Assembly: GCA_002350725.1 (NCBI GenBank)
Contig: DEFJ01000020.1
Span: 91,335-155,334 of the forward strand
Length of the DNA stretch: 64,000 nucleotides
From: Cyanobacteria bacterium UBA2855
Lineage (GTDB): Bacteria; Cyanobacteriota; Vampirovibrionia; Gastranaerophilales; Gastranaerophilaceae
Direction: 5' to 3'
Shown here piece by piece: positions 17,123-24,909 of the stretch. The notes below the pieces were generated by a model, which had not been told where the DNA came from, made no database searches, and saw only the letters and a program-made list of their open reading frames with translations. A program made the position numbers and the translations under genes. Positions within the stretch are counted from its first letter, which is position 1. Each line of letters begins with the position of its first letter.

Positions 17123-17660
17123 CTATTCATAATCTAATTCATTTATATTGTACTTATCTTCAAAATTACACCAATCTTGTTCATAATATCCATTTTGTAC
17201 AAATTTATTAAATGACGAATATTTCCAATCTTTTGGGGCAACATTATAATGTTTCATTGGATTGTAATGTATGTAATCAATATGTTTATTTAAATCTTCT
17301 TCGGTTATTATTGTATGTTCAAAATATCTTCTTTGCCAAATACTTTTTTCACCTTTACTTTTTCTACTATCAGATTCATAATAATTCGATATTTGTGAAG
17401 TATCAAAATTAACAGAAAAATTACGTTTAATATTCTTAATTATATCTGGATATTCCTTTATGTTGTTTGTTTTTATAAGCATGTGTATGTGATTTGCTAA
17501 TACACAAATTGCTACGATATTAAATTGATATTTTTGTTTTGTTTGCTTAATTGCATTTTTTAATAATTCAATATTCTGTATTAAAAATTCTTTTCTATCA
17601 AATAGTAACAACTGTTATAAATACAATACTGTTTGGTATAAATAATCGCCTATAATTCAT
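17123..17660 (-). pseudogene. REP-associated tyrosine transposase (RAYT), frameshifted
   Basis: RAYTs are Y1/HUH relatives of IS200 transposases that are domesticated with REP hairpins. The main frame (17123-17611) has the HUH pair in VLANHIHMLIKT, then IWQRRYFEHTI and HIDYIHYNPMKH, all RAYT signatures. It lacks the family N-terminus. That N-terminus is present in another frame: an ATG at 17658-17660 gives MNYRRLFIPNSIVFITVVT and then meets TGA at 17598-17600. Skipping one base near 17603 would read VVTFDRKEFLI, the normal junction. So the gene carries a +1 frameshift: a single-base insertion, or less likely programmed +1 shifting at ATT-TGA. Perfectly inverted REP hairpins flank it. Confidence 0.85.
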
Positions 17661-17686
17661 AATAAAATCATAATACAAAATTTTTT

Positions 17687-17707
17687 GTTGGGTTTCACCC
17701 AACCTAC
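17687..17707 (-). repeat. REP hairpin, right copy (inverted)
   Basis: Exact reverse complement of the unit at 17085-17105, with stem GTTGGGT/ACCCAAC and terminal CTAC. Together with the left copy it delimits a 623-bp REP-RAYT element. Confidence 0.9.
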
Positions 17708-17728
17708 TTTTTTTGTATTCTCAAAATC

Positions 17729-17760
17729 TTCTGTTCTTTCTTCTCAAACCGACTGTTATT
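17729..17760 (+). repeat. 32-bp direct repeat, left copy
   Basis: Matches 18714-18745 at 31 of 32 positions (a single C/T difference); the shared core ends in AAACCGACTGTTATT. The two copies flank the CheR-like gene at 17867-18703 with a period of 985 bp. Confidence 0.85.
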
Positions 17761-17773
17761 ATACAATAATATC

Positions 17774-17791
17774 GGTAGGCTGAAGTCTACC
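17774..17791 (+). repeat. Second REP-like hairpin
   Basis: GGTAG-GCTGAAGT-CTACC imperfect palindrome with the same GTAG head as the REP unit nearby but a different stem. Possibly another REP class; single copy seen in the window. The rest of 17661-17866 shows no gene. Confidence 0.5.
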
Positions 17792-17866
17792 ATACCTGCT
17801 TCAGTTTGTTTTAAAAATTTAGATGAGAGTCTATCAAAAAATATTTTTACAAGTTTTTAATATACT

Positions 17867-18703
17867 ATGCTAATACATTCTATAAAAAATACTAATACAA
17901 GTAATTATAATCCCACCAAAATAAATTTCACAGCTCATCCTGATTTTTATAAATTTAATAGCACTAAATCTTGTTATTTTAGGCGTGGTGTAGTAGCATT
18001 AGCTAATAATGAAGGTTATGCAGATATAGAAAATTTATTCTGTAAAATTTTTCAATCTAAACTAAATAAACCTAAGAAAATGTTAATTATAGGAATAGGA
18101 CATTCTCAAGAACCATTTTCGTATTTAGCAAGTATAAAAGGAATTATAAAAAGTAATCCTTTAAACAAAGCTGTTGATTTATACGTTGTAGATTTACAAT
18201 CAAAACCAAAATACAATGAACTCAGACTCAATGCTTTTCCTAATTTATTTCCTTATGAAAAATTCCCAAAATATGCAAGTAAAAGTTTTATAAAAGATGT
18301 AAAATTTCCCAATACAGAACCGAATAATTTATCTCCGATTAAATATTATATTTATACCCAAATGCATAAACCAGCGCATCCGAGTAAAGATTACAGAGTA
18401 AATGACGAAATACTTAAATTTGTTAATGAAGCATACAATAATCCCGAAAAATCAAAATGGGATAGTCGTATTCAAGAAGTTATTACAAATTTTTCAGATA
18501 ATGAATTTGATATTATATCAGCAAACAATGTTTTTGGTTACTTATCAGATAATGATTATGCAAAAACTATGAAGCAAATAAAGCGAATACTAAAAACAGA
18601 AGATGGATATTTTATATCAGATCCATATTTTAAAGATGTACAAAACTCTGAAATTTTGAGTACTTTCAAAGTATTATATTCCGGGATTTATCAAAAGATA
18701 TAA
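17867..18703 (+). CDS. CheR-like SAM-dependent methyltransferase with N-terminal INFTA signature
   Basis: A 278-aa protein. Residues 22-26 are INFTA, the short signature shared with other proteins here. The middle has MLIIGIGHSQEPFSYLASI, resembling the CheR SAM motif (GCSTGEEPYSLA), then LYVVDLQSKP. A late block, FDIISANNVFGYLSDNDYAKTMKQ with ILKTEDGYFISDP, corresponds to the CheR FDVIFCRNVLIYF...LKPGGYL segment. So the fold is probably a class I methyltransferase, but the Gly/acidic residues of motif I are altered and activity is uncertain. No chemotaxis genes are near. It is bracketed by 32-bp direct repeats, suggesting it came as a unit. Confidence 0.65.
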   Translation: MLIHSIKNTNTSNYNPTKINFTAHPDFYKFNSTKSCYFRRGVVALANNEGYADIENLFCKIFQSKLNKPKKMLIIGIGHSQEPFSYLASIKGIIKSNPLNKAVDLYVVDLQSKPKYNELRLNAFPNLFPYEKFPKYASKSFIKDVKFPNTEPNNLSPIKYYIYTQMHKPAHPSKDYRVNDEILKFVNEAYNNPEKSKWDSRIQEVITNFSDNEFDIISANNVFGYLSDNDYAKTMKQIKRILKTEDGYFISDPYFKDVQNSEILSTFKVLYSGIYQKI

Positions 18704-18713
18704 TGCTAAAAAT

Positions 18714-18745
18714 TTCTGTTCTTTCTTTTCAAACCGACTGTTATT
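18714..18745 (+). repeat. 32-bp direct repeat, right copy
   Basis: Second copy of the repeat at 17729-17760, 11 bp after the stop of the CheR-like gene. Confidence 0.85.
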
Positions 18746-18862
18746 TTTCAAGTGGCTTGCTGTTTGAGTTTTGGAGGTCGGAAGTGTGTTAATATACTTA
18801 TTATTTTTGTTCAAATTCCTAAAACTCCCCACTAACCTGAAATACGATTATAAATTTTAGAT

Positions 18863-18891
18863 TTGATAATTTGTCATGTTTATGGTAGATT
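18863..18891 (+). promoter_or_regulatory. Probable sigma-70 promoter for the lytic transglycosylase gene
   Basis: TTGATA (18863-18868), 17 bp, TAGATT (18886-18891). Confidence 0.6.
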
Positions 18892-18921
18892 TATTTTGTG
18901 AAAATTAGTGAGGAGTTTATA

Positions 18922-19371
18922 TTGAGAAAGTTTTTTGTAACTATATTATCTTTATTGATATTGTCAGTTGTTCCTGCTGTGTCGGCGACCGTTGATAATG
19001 TAAAAAAAGCTATCATAACCCAATCTTTGGCTATGGGGGTAGAACCTGCTATTATGCTAAGTATTGCAAAAATGGAATCAGGTTTTAGGCAAGAAGCACG
19101 CGGAACTTCCGGTAATGTCGGGGTTTTCCAGTTGTATCCAGCTACTGCTAAATCAATGGGATATAATGCGTATAATTTGGAAGAAAATATAAAAGCCGGT
19201 ATAACGTATTATAAAAATATGTATAAAAGATTTGACTCGATGGAAATGGCTGTTGCGGCATACAATTGCGGCCCTGATGCCGTAAAAAGAGCGAAGGGTG
19301 TCCCAACTCATTCAAGAGGCTTTGTAAACCGTATTATGCTAGACTATAAGTACTTTAAAGCTCAAAAATAA
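18922..19371 (+). CDS. Lytic transglycosylase (SLT domain), secreted
   Basis: Cleaves peptidoglycan glycan strands with formation of 1,6-anhydro ends. The start is best placed at TTG 18922, 6 bp after AGGAG (a GTG at 18898 is in frame but lacks a site), giving about 149 aa. A cleavable signal peptide (hydrophobic FFVTILSLLILSVVPAVSA) precedes a compact SLT domain. It has the catalytic Glu in AKMESGF, the GVFQLYPATAKSMG motif, NLEENIKAGITYY and VAAYNCGP. It is one of three SLT-like proteins in the window but the only one with an ordinary Sec signal. Confidence 0.9.
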   Translation: MRKFFVTILSLLILSVVPAVSATVDNVKKAIITQSLAMGVEPAIMLSIAKMESGFRQEARGTSGNVGVFQLYPATAKSMGYNAYNLEENIKAGITYYKNMYKRFDSMEMAVAAYNCGPDAVKRAKGVPTHSRGFVNRIMLDYKYFKAQK

Positions 19372-19426
19372 CTGAAAGTGTATAAAATACTCTATTTCAA
19401 TATTGTAACATCTATCCTGTTTGGGG

Positions 19427-19454
19427 TTGAAAAGTCTTGAAAATAAGTTATACT
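19427..19454 (+). promoter_or_regulatory. Candidate promoter of an intergenic small RNA
   Basis: TTGAAA (19427-19432), 16 bp, TATACT (19449-19454), followed by two hairpins rather than an open frame. Confidence 0.5.
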
Positions 19455-19460
19455 GATAAT

Positions 19461-19524
19461 AGCAGTTAAAAATACTGCATTATGTTCATCAAATCGAATG
19501 GAAAGGGGCGACGAGCCCCTTTTC
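19461..19524 (+). ncRNA. Candidate small RNA of about 64 nt
   Basis: Starts a few bases after a promoter-like pair. Hairpin 1 is GCAGT-TAAAAAT-ACTGC (19462-19478). A single-stranded stretch with TTCATCAAATCG follows, then a strong terminal hairpin AAAGGGGC-GACGA-GCCCCTTTTCT (19502-19524). No ribosome binding site or open frame fits. It could instead be only a bidirectional terminator between the lytic transglycosylase and the convergent gene at 19525. Confidence 0.4.
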
Positions 19525-19971
19525 TCATGCCTTAAAATTCTTTTTTAATTTTCTTGTAAATTGCCGTAATTTTCGTAAATATAGCCTATAAAGAGGAATT
19601 GGTTTTACTTTCCCAAAGACGACTCGTTTTTGTTTAATTAAGTATTTTTTTATTTTTCCTGTTTTTCGGTACAACACATTATCAAATATATTGTTAAATA
19701 TTTCCCTTTTTTCTTTAATAGAAGGAAAACTTAGCATTAACCTTACATTATTTTTATAAAATTTTGGTGCCGTATATGCGCTAGTTCCTTGTTCTGCTCT
19801 TGCTATAAGTCCGCGGACAGGGCAGGCTATACAATCGTCAAAATGGGCAAGATTGCCGTTAATATCCCCTTCATATGCAAGCAGTGCCCTATCTAATTCG
19901 ATATGGGCAATATATGCATTCTGTCTTATTCTGTCAATAGCGTTATTTGATGCAGTCGAATTTATAATCAT
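19525..19971 (-). CDS. Uncharacterised basic protein
   Basis: A 148-aa protein without recognised domain. The N-terminal 35 residues are helical (IDRIRQNAYIAHIELDRALLAYEG). A DDCIACPVRGLIARAEQG segment with two cysteines three apart follows, and the last 60 residues are strongly basic (Lys/Arg-rich, ending KLRQFTRKLKKNFKA). No signal peptide or membrane helix. No clear ribosome binding site precedes the ATG, so the start is uncertain. The basic tail might bind nucleic acid; this is a guess. Confidence 0.6.
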   Translation of the reverse strand: MIINSTASNNAIDRIRQNAYIAHIELDRALLAYEGDINGNLAHFDDCIACPVRGLIARAEQGTSAYTAPKFYKNNVRLMLSFPSIKEKREIFNNIFDNVLYRKTGKIKKYLIKQKRVVFGKVKPIPLYRLYLRKLRQFTRKLKKNFKA

Positions 19972-20046
19972 GATTGTATTTAAAACGTATAAAAATATTT
20001 TTTGCTATTATAAAAAATATTTTTTGCAAAAATATACAAAATTTTC

Positions 20047-20075
20047 TTGCATATTTTTTCTGATAATTGTATAAA
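20047..20075 (+). promoter_or_regulatory. Probable sigma-70 promoter for gdhA
   Basis: TTGCAT (20047-20052), 17 bp, TATAAA (20070-20075), 25 bp before the ATG. Confidence 0.65.
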
Positions 20076-20099
20076 TAAATATGGAATAGAGGAAAATGT

Positions 20100-21449
20100 A
20101 TGAATAATTATTTAGATAGTGTATTGAAAGATGTAAAAATTAAAAATCTTAATGAACCGGAATTTATTCAGGCTGTCAATGAAGTTTTATCTTCCGTTGA
20201 GCCAATATTAGATGTTCATAAAGAGTATGAAGATTTGTCTATATTAGAAAGAATGGTTGAACCTGAACGAATAATTATGTTTCGTGTTCCATGGGTCAAT
20301 GATAATGGTAAAATAGTTGTAAATAGAGGGTATAGGGTTCAATTTAGCTCACTTATCGGACCATACAAGGGTGGTTTGAGATTTCATCCTAGTGTAAATT
20401 TAAGTATAATAAAATTTTTAGGTTTTGAGCAAATCTTTAAAAATGCATTAACCGGACTTCCTATTGGTGGTGCAAAGGGCGGAAGTGACTTTGACCCTAA
20501 AGGAAAATCTGATGCCGAGGTTATGAGATTTTGTCAAAGTTTTATGACGGAGTTATATAGACACATCGGGCAGGATGTGGATGTTCCGGCCGGAGATATA
20601 GGCGTAGGCGGTCGTGAAATAGGGTATTTGTTTGGTCAGTATAAACGAATTAGAAACGCCTATGAAGGAGGTGTTCTTACCGGTAAAGATATTTGCTACG
20701 GAGGGTCACTGGCAAGAAAAGAAGCAACCGGTTACGGATTACTGTTTTATATGAGAGAAATGCTCTCAGCTCATGGTCAAGATTTAAAGGGAAAGACTGT
20801 TATTATTTCCGGTTCCGGAAATGTCGCAATCTACGCGGCTGAAAAAGCTTATCAGATGGGAGCTACAGTCATAGCTATGAGCGATTCCAATGGCGTTATA
20901 ATTGATAAAAAGGGAATTGATTTAGATTTGATTAAGCAAATAAAGGAAGTTGAGCGTGGCAGAATAAAAGAGTATATGAAAAAACATTCGGATGTTACGT
21001 ATATAGAAAACACTCCGAATTATTCCCCAATATGGGAAATAAAGGCGGATATTGCTTTACCTTGTGCTACTCAAAATGATATTACCTTAGAGGATGCCAA
21101 AAAACTTGTCTTGAATGGTGTTTTTGCTGTAGGGGAGGGCGCAAATATGCCTTGTACTTATGATGCAATAGAATATTTCCATCATAATGGTGTGCTTGTT
21201 GCTCCTGCAAAAGCCGCAAATGCGGGAGGTGTTGCTACATCTGCTATAGAAATGTCGCAAAATAGTATCAGATATTATTATACATTTGAAGAAGTTGAAA
21301 GAAAATTAGAAAATATTATGATAAATATTTTTAATGATTGTAAAAACGCCGCTGATACATATAATTTAGGTTCAAACTATGTAGCAGGCGCAAATATTGC
21401 AGCTTTCAAAAAATTGGCAGAGGCAATGAAAATGCAAGGTGTTGTATAA
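20100..21449 (+). CDS. gdhA: Glutamate dehydrogenase, hexameric type
   Basis: Interconverts 2-oxoglutarate plus ammonia and glutamate; probably the main ammonium-assimilation route in an anaerobic gut-type bacterium. The 449-aa length and motifs fit the short hexameric bacterial class. They include RVPWVNDNGKIVVNRGYRVQ, the active-site PIGGAKGGSDFDP (catalytic Lys), DVPAGDIGVGGREIGYLFG, the Rossmann motif VIISGSGNVAIYAAEK and late PAKAANAGGVATSAIEMSQN. Cofactor is probably NADP(H) by class but is not proved by the sequence. A strong promoter precedes and a terminator follows, so it is monocistronic. Confidence 0.95.
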   Translation: MNNYLDSVLKDVKIKNLNEPEFIQAVNEVLSSVEPILDVHKEYEDLSILERMVEPERIIMFRVPWVNDNGKIVVNRGYRVQFSSLIGPYKGGLRFHPSVNLSIIKFLGFEQIFKNALTGLPIGGAKGGSDFDPKGKSDAEVMRFCQSFMTELYRHIGQDVDVPAGDIGVGGREIGYLFGQYKRIRNAYEGGVLTGKDICYGGSLARKEATGYGLLFYMREMLSAHGQDLKGKTVIISGSGNVAIYAAEKAYQMGATVIAMSDSNGVIIDKKGIDLDLIKQIKEVERGRIKEYMKKHSDVTYIENTPNYSPIWEIKADIALPCATQNDITLEDAKKLVLNGVFAVGEGANMPCTYDAIEYFHHNGVLVAPAKAANAGGVATSAIEMSQNSIRYYYTFEEVERKLENIMINIFNDCKNAADTYNLGSNYVAGANIAAFKKLAEAMKMQGVV

Positions 21450-21465
21450 TATAGAATATTATTGA

Positions 21466-21498
21466 AAAAAGATGCAGTTAACAGCTGCATCTTTTTTT
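21466..21498 (+). terminator. Intrinsic terminator after gdhA
   Basis: GATGCAG-TTAACAG-CTGCATC stem-loop followed by seven T (21492-21498); upstream A run makes it potentially bidirectional for the convergent dedA gene. Confidence 0.88.
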
Positions 21499-22123
21499 AG
21501 CTTTCTTTTAAATTTTTAAAATGTTTATATATGTACAGGCACCCTAAGAATACAAAGATACCGATAATCAGAGCATCAAACTTATGCCATAAATGTTTGA
21601 ATGCTTCCATATTCTGCCCCATTTTTACTCCTGCATATATTAATATATAACTCCAAACAAGCGAACCTAAAAATGTAAAAGTAAAGAAAAATCTCTTTTT
21701 GGCTCTTAAAATTCCTGCAGGAAGTGAAATAAAAGTTCTTACAACGGGTAACATTCTGCACAGGAAAAATGCCCAATCCCCGTACTTGTCAACCCATTTG
21801 TCAGCTTCTTCCAAATCTTTGTGCGATACAAGAAAATATTTACCGTATTTTTCCACAAAAGTCCTTCCGCCAAAATACCCTATATAGTAAGACGGTAATG
21901 AACCGAGGACGCAGCCTATTGCACTTGCGATGGCTGCAACGTGGAAATTCATTTCTCCTTTACTTACAATATATCCTGCAAAAGGCAAAACTGCCTCACT
22001 TGGAAGAGGAATATTGCACGATTCTATTGCCATTAAAAGTGCTACTCCTGACGGTCCCAGTATTGTAATAACATGCTCTATCCAAGCTATTAAATGTGTT
22101 AATAATATATTTATAGTTTCCAT
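21497..22123 (-). CDS. DedA-family membrane protein
   Basis: A 208-aa polytopic inner-membrane protein of the DedA/SNARE-associated family, some of whose members flip undecaprenyl phosphate or phospholipids. It shows MAIESCNIPLPSEAVLPFAGY, the conserved acidic/proline entry motif, and FFGGRTFVEKYGKYF-like YYIGYFGGRTF. The family segment FLCRMLPVVRTFISLPAGI, with its essential Arg residues, is also present. Five to six hydrophobic helices. It directly follows the PLD-type gene on the same strand with no gap. Confidence 0.9.
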   Translation of the reverse strand: METINILLTHLIAWIEHVITILGPSGVALLMAIESCNIPLPSEAVLPFAGYIVSKGEMNFHVAAIASAIGCVLGSLPSYYIGYFGGRTFVEKYGKYFLVSHKDLEEADKWVDKYGDWAFFLCRMLPVVRTFISLPAGILRAKKRFFFTFTFLGSLVWSYILIYAGVKMGQNMEAFKHLWHKFDALIIGIFVFLGCLYIYKHFKNLKES

Positions 22124-23968
22124 TTATTTTCTCCTCTTATTTATATTTTTTTTACATCCGGCATCAGAATTATCAATTCTTCCGTCAAAATTATTATCTA
22201 TCCCATCATAACATGATCCTATGGAATCTGTGCTTTCCGGTCTTATTGTCTTTTTTAAATACTTATCAGGTATTCTTGCCCAAAGGTAATTAAAGAAATC
22301 TCTGTATAAAATTGCAAGTTTTGAATTTTTTATTATAACCAAATTCTCATCGTTTTTATTTTCTCCGCTATAAGAGAAGTTTTCAGAGCCTACAACTATA
22401 TATTCGTCATCAGCAAGGAGTGATTTAGAATGCATTTTCCCTGCGTAATTTTCTACTTTTATTGGTATGTTAGCCGCTCGAAGTTCTTTAAATGCTTTTG
22501 TGCGAGTATTATTCGCATCAACTATAATTTTTACATCTACTCCCCTGTTGTATGCGTTTATAAGTTCTTTTTTTATTCCGTCATGACTTATTAAAAATGT
22601 CGGCACGTATACGTATTTTTTGCTTCGTCTGATAATTGGAACTACCCCTTCCGTAAGTCCTTTATCTTGTGGCGAAAAATACACAGAGATAATACTTGAG
22701 CCTGATACAATATTTGTGTTATTTTTAGATGCAGTTTTTTGTGTGTGAAATTTACCTGAGTACATTTGATTGAATTCAATTTCATATATGTCTGCTACTG
22801 CTTTTGAATTTATGATTAGTATGCTGTTTTGGTTAAAGCCTGACAAACCTGTTGCAGAGAAATTCATTGAACCGGTGTATACCTTTTGTTCATCAAAAAT
22901 TGCAAATTTATTGTGCATAAGCATATTTGTAAGTTTTGGATTCTTTGTTATTTCATCAGAATGCTTGTTTTGAAATTTTGCTAAAAAAGATTGGGTTTCG
23001 GAATAGTAATTTCCATTTTTTGAATTAGTGTCATATACCATTCTGATTTCAACTCCTCGTTTTTGCGCCAATTCAAAAGCTTTGACTACGGCAGGTATTT
23101 CTGCCCAGCCATACGCAGCAACATCAATAGATCTCTTAGCATTATTTATACTGTTTACAAATTCTTTGCATACAGCGTGGTTACAAGTTTTGTCAGGTTT
23201 TAAAATTCTTGTGAAATCCGTAATAATTAATGTAATATTCTCGTGTGTCATTTTACCGGGCGGAGGAGTAATGTCCGGTATATCGCTGTTTAAATCGGTA
23301 AATTTATTATGCTGTTTATTATTGATGTTAAGGTGCTGATTAACATGACAAAATTGACAAGGCTTTGCATCTTTTGGGATATCTCTTGCCGGAAGGATTA
23401 TTGCATCGTGAGCTACATGCCCGTATTTGCAATCAAGAGTGTGATATTTCCCGCTGTGATGATTTAGAATAACCAATTTTAAATTTTCAGCATGCTTTTT
23501 AATTTCATTAAATTTTTCTTTATTTATAACAGAAAAATCAGACAGTTTTAGCGCAAATCCGGACTCCTTCAGGCTTTGGGAATAATTAATATCATCAAGA
23601 TATATGTTTGCATACTCACATTCCGGTGTCTTTTCTCCCGTTGGTTTGATTTTTACTGTTTTATAATCCAGCAACTTATGTGCATATTCATCAGCCAAAT
23701 ATCCAATTGCAAGTGATTGTCCGTAAGTAAGACCATTTTCTTTTGTAGCATTTTCGGAATTTTTGGTTGTATCTGAAGTGAAAGTTGTTATATCAGGAAT
23801 GCAAAAAGTTTCATTTTTATCGACAACATTGTTTCCGTTTGTGTCTATTTGTATCAAGGTAGGAGTTATAACCTTTATTACGGTTGGTTTCTGCCCTATT
23901 AATACCTGATAAATTACAAATAGCGCAAATACTATTAATATTATTACTGCTGATATTTTCTCTCTCAT
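22124..23968 (-). CDS. Membrane-anchored multidomain PLD-type nuclease
   Basis: A 614-aa protein. Residues 7-23 are an N-terminal hydrophobic anchor. A calcium-loop-like IDTNGNNVVDKNE (41-53) follows. A region at about 85-145 resembles the back half of a staphylococcal-nuclease fold (GYLADEYAHKLLDYKTV...ESGFALK). Next is a small cysteine/histidine module (H176, C180, C204, C207, H208) like those seen beside SNase domains. Two phospholipase D HKD motifs come after it: HNKFAIFD (H352, K354, D359) and HSKSLLAD (H513, K515, D520). A C-terminal CYDGIDNNFDGRIDN (586-600) resembles MopE-type metal-binding repeats. It probably cleaves nucleic acid outside the cytoplasm. The 23968 start touches the YdjC stop. 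Confidence 0.82.
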   Translation of the reverse strand: MREKISAVIILIVFALFVIYQVLIGQKPTVIKVITPTLIQIDTNGNNVVDKNETFCIPDITTFTSDTTKNSENATKENGLTYGQSLAIGYLADEYAHKLLDYKTVKIKPTGEKTPECEYANIYLDDINYSQSLKESGFALKLSDFSVINKEKFNEIKKHAENLKLVILNHHSGKYHTLDCKYGHVAHDAIILPARDIPKDAKPCQFCHVNQHLNINNKQHNKFTDLNSDIPDITPPPGKMTHENITLIITDFTRILKPDKTCNHAVCKEFVNSINNAKRSIDVAAYGWAEIPAVVKAFELAQKRGVEIRMVYDTNSKNGNYYSETQSFLAKFQNKHSDEITKNPKLTNMLMHNKFAIFDEQKVYTGSMNFSATGLSGFNQNSILIINSKAVADIYEIEFNQMYSGKFHTQKTASKNNTNIVSGSSIISVYFSPQDKGLTEGVVPIIRRSKKYVYVPTFLISHDGIKKELINAYNRGVDVKIIVDANNTRTKAFKELRAANIPIKVENYAGKMHSKSLLADDEYIVVGSENFSYSGENKNDENLVIIKNSKLAILYRDFFNYLWARIPDKYLKKTIRPESTDSIGSCYDGIDNNFDGRIDNSDAGCKKNINKRRK

Positions 23969-24807
23969 TATTTATATTTGTGATTAACTATATCGTAACC
24001 CATTCTCGCAATACTATCCTCAAGGAGTTTGTCTTGAGTCAGTTTAAATTCTTTTGCGTGGTTATCGTTTAAATTGCGAAGATAGCTGCGGGGATGAATA
24101 ATCCCTTCGGCGACTATGTTATCAGTATCCGATATAATTTTTAAGCCGTATTCCAAAGCTTTTTTATCCATAATACCATCATAAGTTAACCCTATAACAT
24201 AATCATTTATTCTAAGTCCGTAGCTTCGAGCAACAGTTTTGTTTCTTTTTGCCCAAGAATTAATTTTATATGTTTTTGGAATGTTTGATATAAATTTAAA
24301 ATTTGCGATGTGTTTAAAATCAGGAACAATATATGTTTCTTCATTAGGCACTCTAATATTTTGGATTTTATATTCATCTGCAAGTTTGCATACCAATTCG
24401 AAAATTTCCGGAATTGCGTGTAAATTATCGACAGAATTAATGTGGACAATTTCAGTAGCGTTAAGACATTTTTCAATCTGGGCACGAAATTCTTTTTCTA
24501 AGTCTTTCATAACATTATTTTGTTTTACAATATTTTCTAATTTTAGCAGGTTAACTGAAAATGAATTCTGTTCGTTTGTTATAGAGGTAACTCCTGTTAG
24601 AGGTTTTCCGTATGATATATTTAAATTTATTCCGACTGACAACTGCTGGCATTCAGGTAATATTTCGGTTATTGCAGTATTAAAAGCATCTCCGTTAGGA
24701 AGAAGCGAGGCACTTTTAACAAAGCCGTTGTTATATCCGTTTAAAACGGCTCTATTTGTATCTTGAGAATAACCAAATTCTTCTGCGCAAAGTATAAACT
24801 TTTTCAT
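23968..24807 (-). CDS. YdjC/ChbG-family carbohydrate deacetylase-like protein
   Basis: About 279 aa from the ATG at 24805-24807 (AAGG lies upstream; an ATG at 24834 has none). The start KFILCAEEFGYSQDTNRAVL aligns with the YdjC opening (NADDFGLS...N.AI), then LLPNGDAF and VGINLNISYGKPL. The metal/active-site block VHINSVDNLHAIPEIF matches the family's D-x-H-x-H-x-P. The usual Asp-Asp pair is Glu-Glu here, an unusual conservative change at the catalytic position. Family members deacetylate N-acetylated sugars such as chitobiose; substrate here unknown. The gene is first in a three-gene minus-strand unit with the PLD-type nuclease and dedA. Confidence 0.82.
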   Translation of the reverse strand: MKKFILCAEEFGYSQDTNRAVLNGYNNGFVKSASLLPNGDAFNTAITEILPECQQLSVGINLNISYGKPLTGVTSITNEQNSFSVNLLKLENIVKQNNVMKDLEKEFRAQIEKCLNATEIVHINSVDNLHAIPEIFELVCKLADEYKIQNIRVPNEETYIVPDFKHIANFKFISNIPKTYKINSWAKRNKTVARSYGLRINDYVIGLTYDGIMDKKALEYGLKIISDTDNIVAEGIIHPRSYLRNLNDNHAKEFKLTQDKLLEDSIARMGYDIVNHKYK

Positions 24808-24875
24808 AACACATACCTTTTCCAATAGATACATGTATTATACCGCTTATTATAATTGAATGCAAGCAAACGGAC

Positions 24876-24903
24876 TTGATAATAACTCTTTTTGTGATAA
24901 TAT
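24876..24903 (+). promoter_or_regulatory. Probable promoter of the SRP RNA gene
   Basis: TTGATA (24876-24881), 16 bp, TAATAT (24898-24903), placing a start at about 24910 where the RNA's GCCG begins. Confidence 0.55.
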
Positions 24904-24909
24904 AATAAA

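Noticed and set aside
17123..18745. Complete IS200-type insertion sequence with cargo
   Set aside because: The transposase is of the REP-associated (RAYT) kind, is frameshifted, and the direct repeats lie beyond the REP pair around a different gene, so one single element is not supported.
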